Shown here: positions 1-10,724 of the stretch, in pieces
How the letters are laid out: the number at the start of each line of letters is the position of its first letter
Position numbering within the stretch: position 1 is the stretch's first letter
DNA from: Hyparrhenia diplandra
Taxonomy: Eukaryota; Streptophyta; Magnoliopsida; Poales; Poaceae
Assembly (NCBI GenBank): GCA_015847255.1
Contig: JADLZK010007778.1
Span: 744,001-808,000, forward strand
Direction: 5' to 3'
Length of the DNA stretch: 64,000 nucleotides
Translations under genes and position numbers: made by a program
The notes under the pieces: generated by a model
Told to the model about the DNA's origin: nothing
The model's database searches: none
Seen by the model: only the letters and a program-made list of their open reading frames with translations

Positions 1-437
1 AATTTTCAGAAGCATTTTTTCATATGATATTTGATATATTTTGAATAGTTTTGATCTCTTTTCAATTTTGAACCAACGAGATAAATTGCTTAGAGAATGA
101 TGTTTTACAGTCATGCTTCTGAATATAGAACTTTCATGTTTCCGTTGCAAAAAGAAAAATAGAAATTTATTACTGGTCTTGTTTTTTTAAATTCAAACCA
201 ACAGAAGAATTTATTTTTCTAGTCAATAGAGAATTTATTAAATTCGGCCCAACGGGATAATTTAATAAAGATTGATTCTAGAATTTAATCACAAATGTTT
301 TACATGTATTATGACTATTTTCTACCCAACGGTGATATAGTTTTAATGCACCAAGTATTGTATGTTTTATTTTTTAACCACCATTGGAATTAAGGCACGT
401 AATGTTAGTCAGTATTACCTGTTCTCACTTGAATTGA
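1..437 (+). other. 5' leader of a decayed Ty1/copia element
   Basis: AT-rich untranslated stretch just upstream of a copia gag. The short motif CCAACG followed by a GATA-like tract recurs near 73, 198 (variant), 249 and 326. Such repeated motifs are common in leaders of grass copia elements. No LTR terminus or primer-binding site is visible, so the element's 5' end lies outside the window. No gene is seen. Confidence 0.45.
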
Positions 438-1320
438 ATGATTTCAGAAGGTTTCTCCATGATGATGAATATCAAAGATATCCCAACACTAACAGGAGAA
501 AACTACCAAGAGTGGTACAGAAAGCTGGAGCTATTTTTCATCATGGCTGGGTCGGATTGGATCCTCTCTATGCCATGTCCCACAGAGCCTATGGCACCTA
601 TCAGGGAGACCACAGACACAGATGCCGTTTGGCAGCAAAAAGAGCAGGCCCATGTGGTTAGCAAACAGAAATATGAAAGTGAGGTTCCCAAGTGGGAATC
701 TGCCAACAAGAAAGCTAAGGCAGTGGTCAAAAACACTATTGATCCTGCTATTGGGAGCTCACTTGGAGATTGTGCCTCTATCATGGAGTACCTTGAGAAA
801 ATAAAGGGTCAGTTTACTGGCTCTTCAAAGACTAATGCTACACAATTGATTCAACAACTGTTTTTAGAAAAGTACACAGGCAGGGTCCTGAGAACACACA
901 TAAACAGATTGGTTGAAATAAATAATAAGCTTAAGCCTATGGACTTGGATTTCAAGGAAAGCCATATTGTCCACTTGATTTTTGCTTCATTACCGAGCCC
1001 TTTGTGGTCAACTACAATATGAACCCTGAAGGGTGAAATATTGACAAGACTTTGGCTATGTGTGTGCAAGAAGAATAGAGAATCAAGGCTTTAAATGGTG
1101 GCTCCATTAACTATGTGAACCCCAAGAAAAAGAACCCTCAGCCTCAAGAAAATCATGGAAATCCTTCTTTCTCCAAGGGTGATTTCAAAAGAAAAGCTCC
1201 AGCCCAATGAGCATAAGCCTTCAAGGCAAGTTTGTAGTCGACAAAGATCAGTGTCTCGTCTGCAAAGAAAGAGGACACTACAAGCACGATTGTCCAAACT
1301 CCAAAGCACCTAAAGAACAT
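438..1320 (+). pseudogene. Ty1/copia gag (broken)
   Basis: Copia-type gag polyprotein, which would form the particle and bind RNA. The open part runs from 438 to 1022 and includes the typical N-terminal motif NYQEWYRKLELFF and the conserved middle of the copia gag domain. It is closed by a stop at 1020-1022 and continues in other frames. A CCHC zinc knuckle (C-x2-C-x4-H-x4-C, CLVCKERGHYKHDC) is encoded at 1252-1293, where expected near the gag C terminus. Several stops and shifts make it non-functional. It is followed directly by the protease region of the same element. Confidence 0.85.
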
Positions 1321-1321
1321 C

Positions 1322-1905
1322 ATGGCAAAGAAAGGTGCGAACATTATTTCATTTATAGACAAAACCATGTATACAGATTATACTAGAGCCACTTGGTGGA
1401 TTGATTCAGGTGCAGCTATTCATGTTGCCAACTCTTTACAGGGATTCCGTACGACGAGAACAATGCAAAGAAACGAAGACAAAATTAAAATAGCCAACGG
1501 AGTCCTGGCGGACGTAGAAGCGGTTGGAGAGCTTGCCTTGACGCTTACTACTGGCTATATCTTAATTCTTAAAGATGTTCTTTATGTACCGACATTCTGA
1601 GAGAAACTTAATAAGTGTGTCTCGTCTAGGCGATGATGGATTTGATTTGTCATTTTGGTTATGGCGGATGTGTGATTTCTTATAAAGATTTATTGCTTCT
1701 TGTTGCATTTAAAATTACCGATCTTTACTTGTTATCATTACGTGACCATGAGAAATCCTCAAGCGATGTGAATGCAAGCGTACCATCGAGTACAGATACA
1801 AATAGAAAAAGAAAGAGAACTCTAGAAACATCGAAATTATGGCACTATCATTTGGGCCATATTTCGAGGGGGGGAGAATAAAACGACTTGTTAAGAATGA
1901 AATTC
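1322..1905 (+). pseudogene. Ty1/copia protease and GAG-pre-integrase fragment (truncated)
   Basis: The reading frame at 1322-1600 carries the copia aspartic protease signature WWIDSGAAIHV at about 1396-1428 (DSG active site) and the flap-side motif ILKDVLYVP. A frameshift near 1600 is followed by remains of the usual NLISVSRL linker. The pre-integrase zinc-binding motif LWHYHLGHIS is encoded at about 1837-1866. Similarity stops abruptly at about 1905, where a minus-strand gypsy fragment begins. Integrase core, reverse transcriptase and RNase H are all missing. This is a truncated relic whose exact copia lineage I cannot assign. Confidence 0.8.
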
Positions 1906-1949
1906 TTGGTGGGGCGTTGTGGCTTGCTCCTGAAGCGGTTGCCCTGTTG

Positions 1950-3050
1950 CTAGCAAGCGGGGGCGGAGGCACTGTTGTTGTTCTTATTGGGGCGGTTGGC
2001 AATCCGCGTGTCCTGGCTTTCGGCATCCGTAGCATACTTCTTGTCTGAATTGTCTCTTCGTCCAAAGCGGGGTTGTTGTTGTTGACAGGGGCGCTGCGTG
2101 TGTTGAGGTTGTTGGCGGGGTTGCTTCGGGGTTGTTGTTGTAGTTGTTGTTACCGGCTTGTGAGTAGTTGTTCCTCGCGGCTCAAAATTGTAGAGCGGGC
2201 TAATATCTAGGTGGTGCACTGTTGACTGCACGGGTTCGTTGTGTCCTGTCTTGGAATCGATCTCCGTTGATGAGCATCCTACGCTTCCTTTCTCATTCAC
2301 TCTTCATATTCTCCTCCTCGATCCTAATGCACTTGTTCATCATGGTGTTGATGTTGGCATAGTCATATCCACGCTATTTGCTCCCTTATAGCTGCATTGA
2401 GTCCTCTGGCGAAACAATCCATCTTCTTCTCCTTGTCTACTTCTCCGGGTGCATATAGCGTGTTAAACTTGCAGATGTACCGTGGGACGGTCATGGCTCC
2501 TTGTTGAATGTTGCATAATTCTTCTACCTTCTTGCGTACAATCCCTTGAGGAATGTGGTAGTGGCGGAATTCTTCCACAAATTCTTCCAATGTGATGGTT
2601 GCCGGGTCTTCTACTGTGTCTTGGTAATTGTCCCACCATTCGGTAGCTGCTCCTGCTAGTTGGTGCGTAGCTAATGTATCCGTCTCCTCCGGACTTGCCC
2701 TGATGGCGTTGAGCTTCTTAGTGATGAAGCGTAACCAATCGTTTGCTGCTAAAGGGTCATCTCCTGACTCATCAAAGGTAGGTGGACGGAGTCTCATGAA
2801 GGCTGCCATCTTTCCTTGTCCATTGTCCATATCTGATTTGCCCGCCAAGCATTACAATAACTGTGTGTGGCGATTCATAACTTCTGCTAGGTTTCGTGGT
2901 GGTGGTGGATGTCCATTGTTCTCATCTACTTCCTCTTACGCTTCATTTCTATCTGATTGCCCCTGTTCACTCTGGGTTGTCTGCCCCTTGCTTGCCTATT
3001 CCTAGGAGGTTCTTCTCTTCCCTCATCATGATTCATAGTTCCGGTCGTTT
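1950..3050 (-). pseudogene. Gypsy gag of element B
   Basis: The main open part is 2363-2848 (161 aa). It contains the core of the Retrotrans_gag family: PPTFDESGDDPLAANDWL, HQLAGAATEWWDNY, then the EFRHYHIPQ region. Upstream coding similarity extends to about 3050 in broken frames. Downstream, 1950-2300 encodes a Gln/Thr/Pro-rich tail typical of the region before the zinc knuckle, but no complete CCHC motif is readable before the truncation at 1906. The protein would be the capsid-like structural component of the element. Confidence 0.82.
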
Positions 3051-3639
3051 CGCGTCGTTCATGGATCCTGTCTGACCTTCTTTCCATAGGTTTTGCTGTG
3101 GTAGCAATATGGGTAAGATAGTGGTTCAGTGATCAAAATAAAACGATAGCAATAAAACCTCTATAAAACACCAAAATTCTGATAAAACACTGGACTTTTC
3201 AGCACCATCTCCATAGTTGGCACACATGGCGCTAGTTGCATCACACATGACTACTACTAAAACTTAGCTAAAACTCAAATGTTACTGATATTAATACTAG
3301 GCTGCTCAGTTTGTCATAGCAACTGCGTGCCACAGTTACGTTATTTATCTACAAACTTTAGCTTCTAGAGGTTCCACTGCTCTCAGCGTAGCCATGCTAG
3401 CACATAGGGTCCAAGTCACGATTACTTGGATGGTCCGCTTCTGCTGAAAGTTGTTATGCCGACCGACTCCATTTGTCTTAGCCGACCCGGGGTTAGTCAT
3501 AGACTACTTTGGCAAGTATGCATTCTGGTTGTGGTAAGGCTGCTGGGGATCATAAGCTGGCACATCATTAGTAGTATTTGCAGCAATCCGTCTCCTGCTG
3601 ATCGATCTTCCTCCTAGTGGCATCTTCCTGACTCGCTTC

Positions 3640-4260
3640 TTCTCCAACAACAGCTGTTGGGTCTTCTTGAGTTCCCCGCACCTTTGCTCCGCCTCTGTTT
3701 TGACTTATCCCGCTCCTTCATGATCTTGCAAACTTTGATGGTCTTCTTGTTCACTTCTGCTCGCCCTTCACGGAATAATCTCTGCCAGGCGTATATCTCC
3801 TTCTATTGGTCTTTGAAGAAGGTATCCATGTTGTGTAGGTACCTTATGGTGAACACCTTGCTATACTCTGGTACTCTCGGACTGATCTTCCCAAGCTTGT
3901 GTATCTTGTTGCGCCATGTTGGTGTCGTCTGATCGGGTACTGGAAGGTATTTGGCTGGCATATGCTCCACGTCTTCTTCAAATATGCCACAATATTCTGC
4001 TAATGCTGCTCCACGCCGCTTTTTGAGTTGCATCCCAGTGCTTTCTACCAATCCTATGGTACCACGTGCCGGTATCGCAATCATCTCAGGATGTTCCTTA
4101 ATGTGCAATCGCACTTCGCACTCCTGCATCGCCATACCCAATGCTGTAGTATGTAGGAGGCTCAGTGTAGCCAAGTCGCCGGAGTGTCTTAGAGATGGGG
4201 AAATCCCTCCTTAGATATGTAGTGCGATCGCTCCCAATTTTCATTAATTGGATTCTCCAT
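3640..4260 (-). pseudogene. Leader ORF of element B, unknown protein
   Basis: Between the PBS and gag, on the same strand as gag, there is an extra coding stretch. The longest open piece is 3803-4174 (123 aa). In-frame similarity appears to extend upstream to an ATG at 4258-4260, with one shift near 4180, and downstream in another frame to about 3640. The protein is neither gag nor pol. Its middle has alternating beta-like segments (ECEVRLHIKEHP, IPARGTIGL) and its C-terminal half is rich in Lys, Arg and Glu, as in a helical tail. I do not recognise the family. Other grass retrotransposons carry uncharacterised leader ORFs, so it is more likely element-encoded than a captured host gene. Confidence 0.5.
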
Positions 4261-4396
4261 GGCTGCAAAAATACTTTCGTTAGTTAGAAATATTCTTGTT
4301 CCCTAAGGAAAATACAAAGAGCAATTCTGTTTTTAGTGTGGGTTTATCATGGTTATCAATTGTGTACTAGACCTAAGGTTTCATCCAACGGTCAAG

Positions 4397-4413
4397 CCTT
4401 GGCTCTGATACCA
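4397..4413 (-). promoter_or_regulatory. Primer-binding site of element B
   Basis: On the minus strand this reads TGGTATCAGAGCCAAGG, the usual plant initiator-Met-tRNA primer-binding site. It lies immediately inside the 5' LTR and fixes the element's orientation. Confidence 0.85.
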
Positions 4414-4414
4414 G

Positions 4415-7400
4415 TCTATCAGGCCCCCACTTTAAAGGGATCCTTAACCTTATGTATTAGTGCCAGGATCATGCGCTAATACATTTATAAATAAGAGTGT
4501 ATACAAATTTATAAAAAAAGTGTCGTAGCTTTTATTGATAGGACTAATGGAGGTCTTACATAAGTGTCCCGTAAGACATAGTCTCATGGGTCACATTGAT
4601 AGATAAACGTAGGCCATGCTGTGGCAACTTATCGGTTATCAGAGTATGCAACAGCTATGGTGGCTTTTCACACTAAACACACCCACAAGCATACTTGAGC
4701 GCAGGCAAAACCCTAGCACTAATATCCCGGTCCTAGAAACTCCAACATGATGACTCCTAGTCGTCTTGTAATCCTTCTTCATGGTCATTATAGCCAAACT
4801 CCTCTTTCGCGCCTAAGTCTGAAAATTAACAACGGGTGAGTACAAAAGTACTAAACAAGTCCAAACCGGGGTGGATTTGGTTATTAGAGGGTTTTGGGCC
4901 CTAGCAGAGGCTTTAAAACTGCTCTTGCTAGTTCCCGGTTAGGTTGGATATTATCTTCAAAACAAGCAACAAATGGTTAGAAACATTAGGTGAAATCTAA
5001 TGATAGATGCTCTGGCCTAGCTCGGTCCATTCCAAGGACGTGGCTATTCGAATAGATTTAAATAAACTCTGCAGAGGTTGTACAAATTTCCTCACATGAT
5101 AAGCGTTGTCAACTCCGCGGCCAATGGTTCGACAGGGTTAATGAGATCCCGGCACCCGCTTGGTTGCGAACCTAGACTTCTGTATACTCTCTACCAAAGG
5201 CTTCTTGGGGGTTGGACGGGAGATCACTTAGCACCCCAACGAGAAGATCACTTAGCATCCCAAACCAATTATCATTCATATAAATAATCTCATTCTCAAT
5301 TACTTAACGTGGAAGATCACCTAGCATCCACGCCAACCCGACCACAAAAGATCACCTAGCATCCGCCGTCGACCCAATTGACCTTTTCGTCTCTACTGCC
5401 GGCCTCCTAGGTATTAAATATACATAAATCTAATGGGGTGGGAGATCCGGCCGCCCCATCCCGGCGTGTGGCTATACGAGATAATCACACTAGGTAGATG
5501 GTCTATGAACCGGTCCTTACGAGGCAAGTATCTCACCGCGAGGAATCCCTACTCGATTCGACGTATTAGTCCACTTCTAGTAGACTAATACCACCCACCT
5601 CTTTGATTGTTAAGGTTCATTTTCAAGTTATTATTATTATCTTAAACATACTATGAGATTTTACGCACATAGCCCATTAAAACTCTAGCATTAACTCATA
5701 ACAAGTTATCATTTTATGTTTACTTAGAAAGGTCATGATTAACTTATCATCATATTAATTATCTTTAGTTGCATAGGAATTAAGTTATGTTAAGGGGTAA
5801 GGACTTTCCTAGGTTGTCGATGTCGTCAAGCTCGGGATGAAGTCGTGGTCGTCTTCTTCCCAATAGAAGATGTCGTCGGCTATTCTCACGTTAAATGGCA
5901 ATTATGAATTAAATATTAGGGTGATAGTAAAACGACAAAATAAACCATGTGATGATAGGTGGAAACATCATAAACGAATAAAGATCGATATTAGAAAAAT
6001 ATCGGAAGTGGTTTGACCTAAATCGGTTACGGTTTGAAAGTTATGATTTTCCGAATATTAATCCCGGGTCATAAACTAAGTGGGATTTTTATGTCAATAT
6101 TTTGTTATAGTAAAAATCAATTATAATCCATGAAAATTATCTCCACATGGTGTAGTTTATTTACATATTTTTTTGGGATTTTTCGAAACTCGAGAAAATC
6201 AATTTATAATGAATTGGTTACACTAGTTGGGTACATCTAGCATTTTCTCGGCTATGTGTACACGCGGGTCTCACTCCACGCGGGTGACGGGTGGGCCACG
6301 GGCCTAGCCCACGTGGCGCCGACAAAGACTGGGACGTCGGCCGACGGGCCGCCACGCGTCGGCGCTGATTGGGTCCCATGGTGACGGCGTCACGTGGTGA
6401 CGACGACGTCTTGATGGTGCTCGTTCCCATGTCCCGCGCGGCGGTGGCTCGCCGCCGTCTCACCGAACTAGCCAGTCCTCATCCATTGCTCGCCATGACG
6501 GGCTCCTCGGACTTCCCTTGGAACCCTGGACCGGTTGGTGTGGCCCGGGTGGCGGGTCATGGCGTCTTCCCACGACGGCGGCATAGGCGGGCGGCTCGTC
6601 GCGGCGAGGCTCGGAGGCAGCTCTACACAACACAATAGAGAGAAAATCGTAGTGCAAAAGAAAGGGAAGGGGATGAGAGGACATACTGGCTCAAACATTT
6701 CGACGTTGACGGCTCAACGACGCCGTGGCTCGAACCCTAGCGGACGGTGACGGAAACCCGAAGTTGGGGGAAACGGAGTGAGCGAAGAGAGAGGGAGGAG
6801 AGAGGATGGGATGGTGAGCACCGCGTGTTCCAGCTCTTGGCGGAGCTCCTAGTGCCGGGCGAGGTCGGACGAGGCACCGGGCGGGGCACCGAGGGGCGGG
6901 GGCACGGCAAGCTCACCGGGCGAGATATTTTCTCGCGAGCCCGATGTTTTTTCGCGGCAGGGGGCTGCGCCCGTGGACCTCCACAATGCTTCCTCTGCTC
7001 CATCTCATCGTCTTTATGGTCGCGGGTGAGCCGGGCGGGAGCGGGCCGTGTCTTCACGTCGTGGTGGCCGGCAAGAAGCCGGCTGGTGCTGGTCGCTTGC
7101 GCCGCGACCGCGTGTCCGCGTCGTCGCCGGTGGCGCCAGGCGCCATTGATGGCGGGCTAGCTGGCCCGGCCTCCCTAGGTGCCCCCGGCCGCCGGAGGAA
7201 AAAGAAAAATCAAGACGCCGACGATGGGATTTATAGGACGGCCGTGCGGCAGTAGTAGACGACATGTAGCCGCTTCCATGGCAATGACGAAGCGGAGGGG
7301 CGTTCGACGCGCTTGGAAGTCGGGTAAAAAGTGCGTGTGAAGCAAGCGAGAGGTGGCGCCGACATTCCTCCCCCAATTTCATTGTAGCCGCAAACCCTAA

Positions 7401-7883
7401 CTTCAAATTTTCAAAATTACTTTCGATTTTGTATAGAAACTTGAAAATATCCAAAAGAAAAGATGTTCCAATTTCTAAGATCTACACTTTTGCTTTTGAA
7501 ACCATTTTCAAATTACCCCGCCTCCATTTTGAAATTTGAGGTAGGGGTCAAATTATGGTTTTGAATCAATTCAAAATTACTTCAAATTTTATTTGAAACC
7601 TTGAAAACTCCAAAAACCAGCTTTGTGCGTCTAAACAAGATCTATAAACTTGATTTTGGACTCATCATCAAATTTTTCTTAGATTATGAATTACACAAAA
7701 AGGGGGTAGAAAAGGATATTCAAATTAGGGTTTCGGAAAACACATTTCACATAAATTGACAAGCTTTCCTATGAATGTAAATTTATTTGAGTGAATGCAT
7801 ATCAATATTAACTAATTATGAATACTTTGCGGTGCATATGATGACATGTCCAGTTTTAGTATGCTTAACACCTGGTGTGTTAC
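4415..7883 (-). repeat. 5' LTR of gypsy element B (about 3.5 kb)
   Basis: The right edge reads ...CACCTGGTGTGTTAC, i.e. a minus-strand start GTAACACACC as in the other long-LTR elements here. The left edge is set by the PBS at 4397-4413. The terminal dinucleotides are degraded. The interior holds four copies of a GATCAC(C/T)TAGCA phrase between 5223 and 5361 and a GC-rich stretch at 6220-7380. The many short ORFs in that GC-rich stretch have no family resemblance and are treated as chance. No partner LTR is present in the window. Confidence 0.7.
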
Positions 7884-7890
7884 GAGGAGT

Positions 7891-8434
7891 TGTCGATTCG
7901 GCTAGATTGGGCGGAATTGACACGTCGTTCGTCGGCCGTTGGAGCTCCTGAGATGACGGGGGCTGCAGCTTCACCGCCGGGCGGCGACGCAGCGGCAAAG
8001 ACGGCGGCAGGTGGAGGGAGGAGCCGTGGGAGGAGAAGGTGGTGGTCGGCGGCGGCCACGAGCGCGGCGCCGGCGGGCGGGGGGCGGGGGGCGCGGGCGG
8101 CGTGTGGGAGGAGGCGGCGGCGGCGGTTATGGAAACCGAAAACGATAGATATATTTTTATTGCTTGCTTATCCCTTAGAGATTACATGCCTCTTGCTTAT
8201 ATAGCCCGGCTAGTGGGACTTGTAATCTAAGCAATCTCTATAAGGTTTCCTTATACGATCGAATACCTTTTACAAGCATATCCTATTTATTTATTTCCTA
8301 ATAAGGGTCTCCCTTATAGATGAGATATCCCCTTGCACACCAAAAGTTCCTAAGATAACCCTAACTTGAAAGCGAAGCAAACTCGGAATCGCATTGAAAG
8401 AGGGAAAGCGGCGGCGGCGGGGCACCGGCTCCCC
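7891..8434 (-). repeat. 3' LTR of element E, part 1
   Basis: Matches 47971-48530 nearly throughout, beginning TGTCGATTC. It holds on the minus strand a TATA box (TATATAAGC, 8195-8203) and a downstream AATAAA (8156-8161). The promoter-to-polyadenylation span is therefore short, as expected for the R region of an LTR. The copy is interrupted at CCCC by element A and resumes at 17040. Confidence 0.85.
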
Positions 8435-8447
8435 CGTATCAAAGCCG
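8435..8447 (+). promoter_or_regulatory. Primer-binding site remnant of element A
   Basis: CGTATCAAAGCCG matches the plant retrotransposon PBS type TGGTATCAAAGCC except for its first two bases. It sits directly at the junction with E's LTR, with no LTR before it. Confidence 0.6.
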
Positions 8448-9344
8448 TGTCGATTTGTAGGGACGCAAGCCTAGGTAGAATGGTCGTCTTAGAAAATTTT
8501 ACCTCACTTTTTCATGCTTTTGTTATAGCATTCTAATTGTGAAAATTTTGTTTTATGCTCCGTTGCTATATTCTATTACCAAAGTGTTGATTCTAATTTT
8601 AAACTCATTTTTATTTCTAGATGGCCCGTAACAATGCAACCCCTGCCATAGAATGTGTCCCCTCCAGTGTAATAACACGCTAGTACGGTTGTGTCGAGTC
8701 AAGTCAAACTCTAAGTGTGCTGTGAAACTTTTTTGTGTTTGGTGATTTGTTATTGTGATAATTTGTGATTTGGAGTTTTTATTGAGTGCTGGACCTTGTG
8801 GGCATGTCCACAAGTTCCATGGTTAACAATCTTTAAGGTTTAAAGTTTGATTAATATAAGTTTGGGGTCGTTTTATCTATCTTGGCTGAATCTGTTTTCT
8901 AGAGCAGTCTGTGTTCTTTATCAATTATCTCTTAATCAGTACGTGCTTTTGACCTGAAACTTTTTCTGAGAGAAACTAGACTTAATTACCTTTCCAATGA
9001 GTCCTATATGACAATTTTGTCTGTTCTGGTCTGGGAGATATAGCAGTTTGAAAATGATGTTTCAGCGCAGTCTGGATGTTCTGAACAGTTTCGGTTGTTC
9101 TCTATTTTCTACCTTCTAGTCGACCGAATCTGATGATGTGAACTGAATGAGGGTTGTAGAAATTTTCATAACCTTTCCAACCGTGTATAGCATGCATCAA
9201 TTGAAGTTCAGGAACTCGATCTGTGGTTGATTTATCGAGCTGTTGTTGTCAAGTTTCGCCTAGAAAGTCTGCAGTACTTCATATCCATTATATGTTGACC
9301 TTTTGTAACTTACTAAGGCTCATGTATGTGATATTGAATGACAG
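8448..9344 (+). other. Untranslated leader of element A
   Basis: About 0.9 kb between the PBS and gag. The sequence right after the PBS (GTAGGGACGCAAGCCTAGG) is typical of chromovirus leaders. The only ORFs are short and unconvincing. I see no gene here. Confidence 0.6.
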
Positions 9345-10587
9345 ATGGCTGCTCGTGGAGGAGGTTGAGGCCGTGGTCGTGGCAGGGGCAGAGGCGCACC
9401 ACCACCCCCACCACCACCCCCTGTGATGACAGCCGAGCAACTGATGGGCATGCAGGGACAGCTGATACAACAGGTGTTGCAGCTTGTGCAGAATCAGCAG
9501 AACCCGAACAATCAGGGAGGCCATCCTTATGTTCCACCTAGGGACCGGCGTGCGGACTTTATGAAGGGACGTCCGCCAAAATTCTCACATGCCGCTGACC
9601 CAATTGAAGCGGATGATTGGCTGCGCACTATAGAGAAGAACCTAGACATCGCGCAGTGCAATGATGAAGAGAGGGTGTTGTTTGCCTCTCGACAGCTTGA
9701 GGGAGCAGCACAGGATTGGAGGGACTCGTACCGGTTTGGGCGTCCCAACCATGCGCCACCCATCACCTATCAAGAATTCAGAGGAGAGTTCAGATCATAC
9801 CATATACCAGAGGGTCTGATGGAACAGAAGAGGGAGGAGTTCCTGAATCTGAAGATGAGACACATGTCTGTGGGGGAATACCGTGACAAGTTCTCACAAC
9901 TGTCACGCTACGCTCCTAGGGATGTGGCTACTGATGAGGGACAAGCAGCGCTTATTCCTCAAGGGACTTTATGATGATCTCCAGCTCCAGATGATGTCCA
10001 ACACCTATCCTAACTTACAGGCTATGGTGAACCGTGCAATTGTCATTGATGGCAAGCGAAAGGACATTGACACTAAGAAAAGGAAGTACAATGAGAAGAA
10101 CTCGGGCGGCAACTCTCGTTTCCGTCCCTATCAGCAAGGCTACCAACAGAAGAATCATGGGTCTTCTTCTCAGTGGGACAAGGGTCAGAACAATCAGCGT
10201 CCTCAGAATTTCCAGAACAATCAGTTTCAGCAACGCCCTCAGTTCCAACAGCGTCATCAGAACTTTCAGCAGGGTGGTCCTCAGGCACCACGTCCATTTA
10301 ACCCCAATGCCACCCAAGTGAAGACCAATGCTCCTGTCAGATGCTACAGCTGTGGTGACGAGGGGCATTATGATAATAAATGTCCGAAGAAGAATATGCA
10401 GATGCCTGTCAAGCAGAACAATGGTAACCAGAGGCATCAAAATTTTGGGAAGGTGAACAATGTGACCTCTGAGACTGTGCAAGAGACATCCGAAATAATG
10501 ATGGGTACGTTCAACATCAACTCTATCTTAGCTACGTTCTTTTTTGATTCGAGCTTCGCATACTTTCATTTCTCAATCATTTGTTAG
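9345..10587 (+). pseudogene. Gypsy gag of element A
   Basis: The start ATG at 9345 is followed by MAARGGG and then a stop at 9366-9368, inside a Gly/Arg run where CGA would fit (a CpG change). The Retrotrans_gag domain is open from 9423 to about 9940 (RPPKFSHAADPIEADDWL, then EFRSYHIPEGLMEQKREEF). A one-base G gain near 9940 moves the frame, which continues at 9941-10587 with a Gln-rich spacer and a perfect CCHC knuckle CYSCGDEGHYDNKC at 10342-10383. The protein is the element's particle-forming, RNA-binding component. The protease follows in the same frame until a short deletion near 10549. Confidence 0.9.
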
Positions 10588-10724
10588 AGATCATAGTATA
10601 CCCTTAGTTGCCATGAAGAAAAACATGATAGTAAATTCACCTGGTGGAGCTATGCAAGCTTCCTTTTGTTGCCCCTCTGTTAAGCTTTCTTTAAGGGGGG
10701 GTAGACTTCTCGGTTAATCCTATT
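10500..10724 (+). pseudogene. Aspartic protease region of element A (shifted)
   Basis: The expected FDSG active-site turn is encoded near 10540-10565 but is disrupted. Bases appear to be missing within a CTGG-like context, giving FDSS and a shift. The continuing motif for the protease body (SFVRDH, then MKKN) is readable in a second frame. The protease would cut the gag-pol polyprotein and cannot work as written. Confidence 0.7.

Larger units (their letters stand above)
1906..7883 (-). mobile_element. Truncated Ty3/gypsy element B (chromovirus-like, 5' half only)
   Basis: Read on the minus strand, the order is 5' LTR (7883-4415), PBS (4413-4397), a long leader with an ORF, then gag (about 3050-1950). 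Everything downstream (pol and 3' LTR) is absent. The left edge abuts the copia relic at 1905/1906 without a recognisable terminus, pointing to deletion or rearrangement after insertion. The LTR start (GTAACACACCAGGTGTTAAG on the minus strand) resembles that of element C (TGTAACACCCTGGGTGTTAAG). B and C are therefore probably related long-LTR elements. Confidence 0.75.

Noticed and set aside
6218..7454. Overlapping GC-rich ORFs on both strands as host genes
   Set aside because: They lie within B's LTR, overlap in all frames, are Arg/Pro/Ala-rich and show no domain; GC bias explains them.
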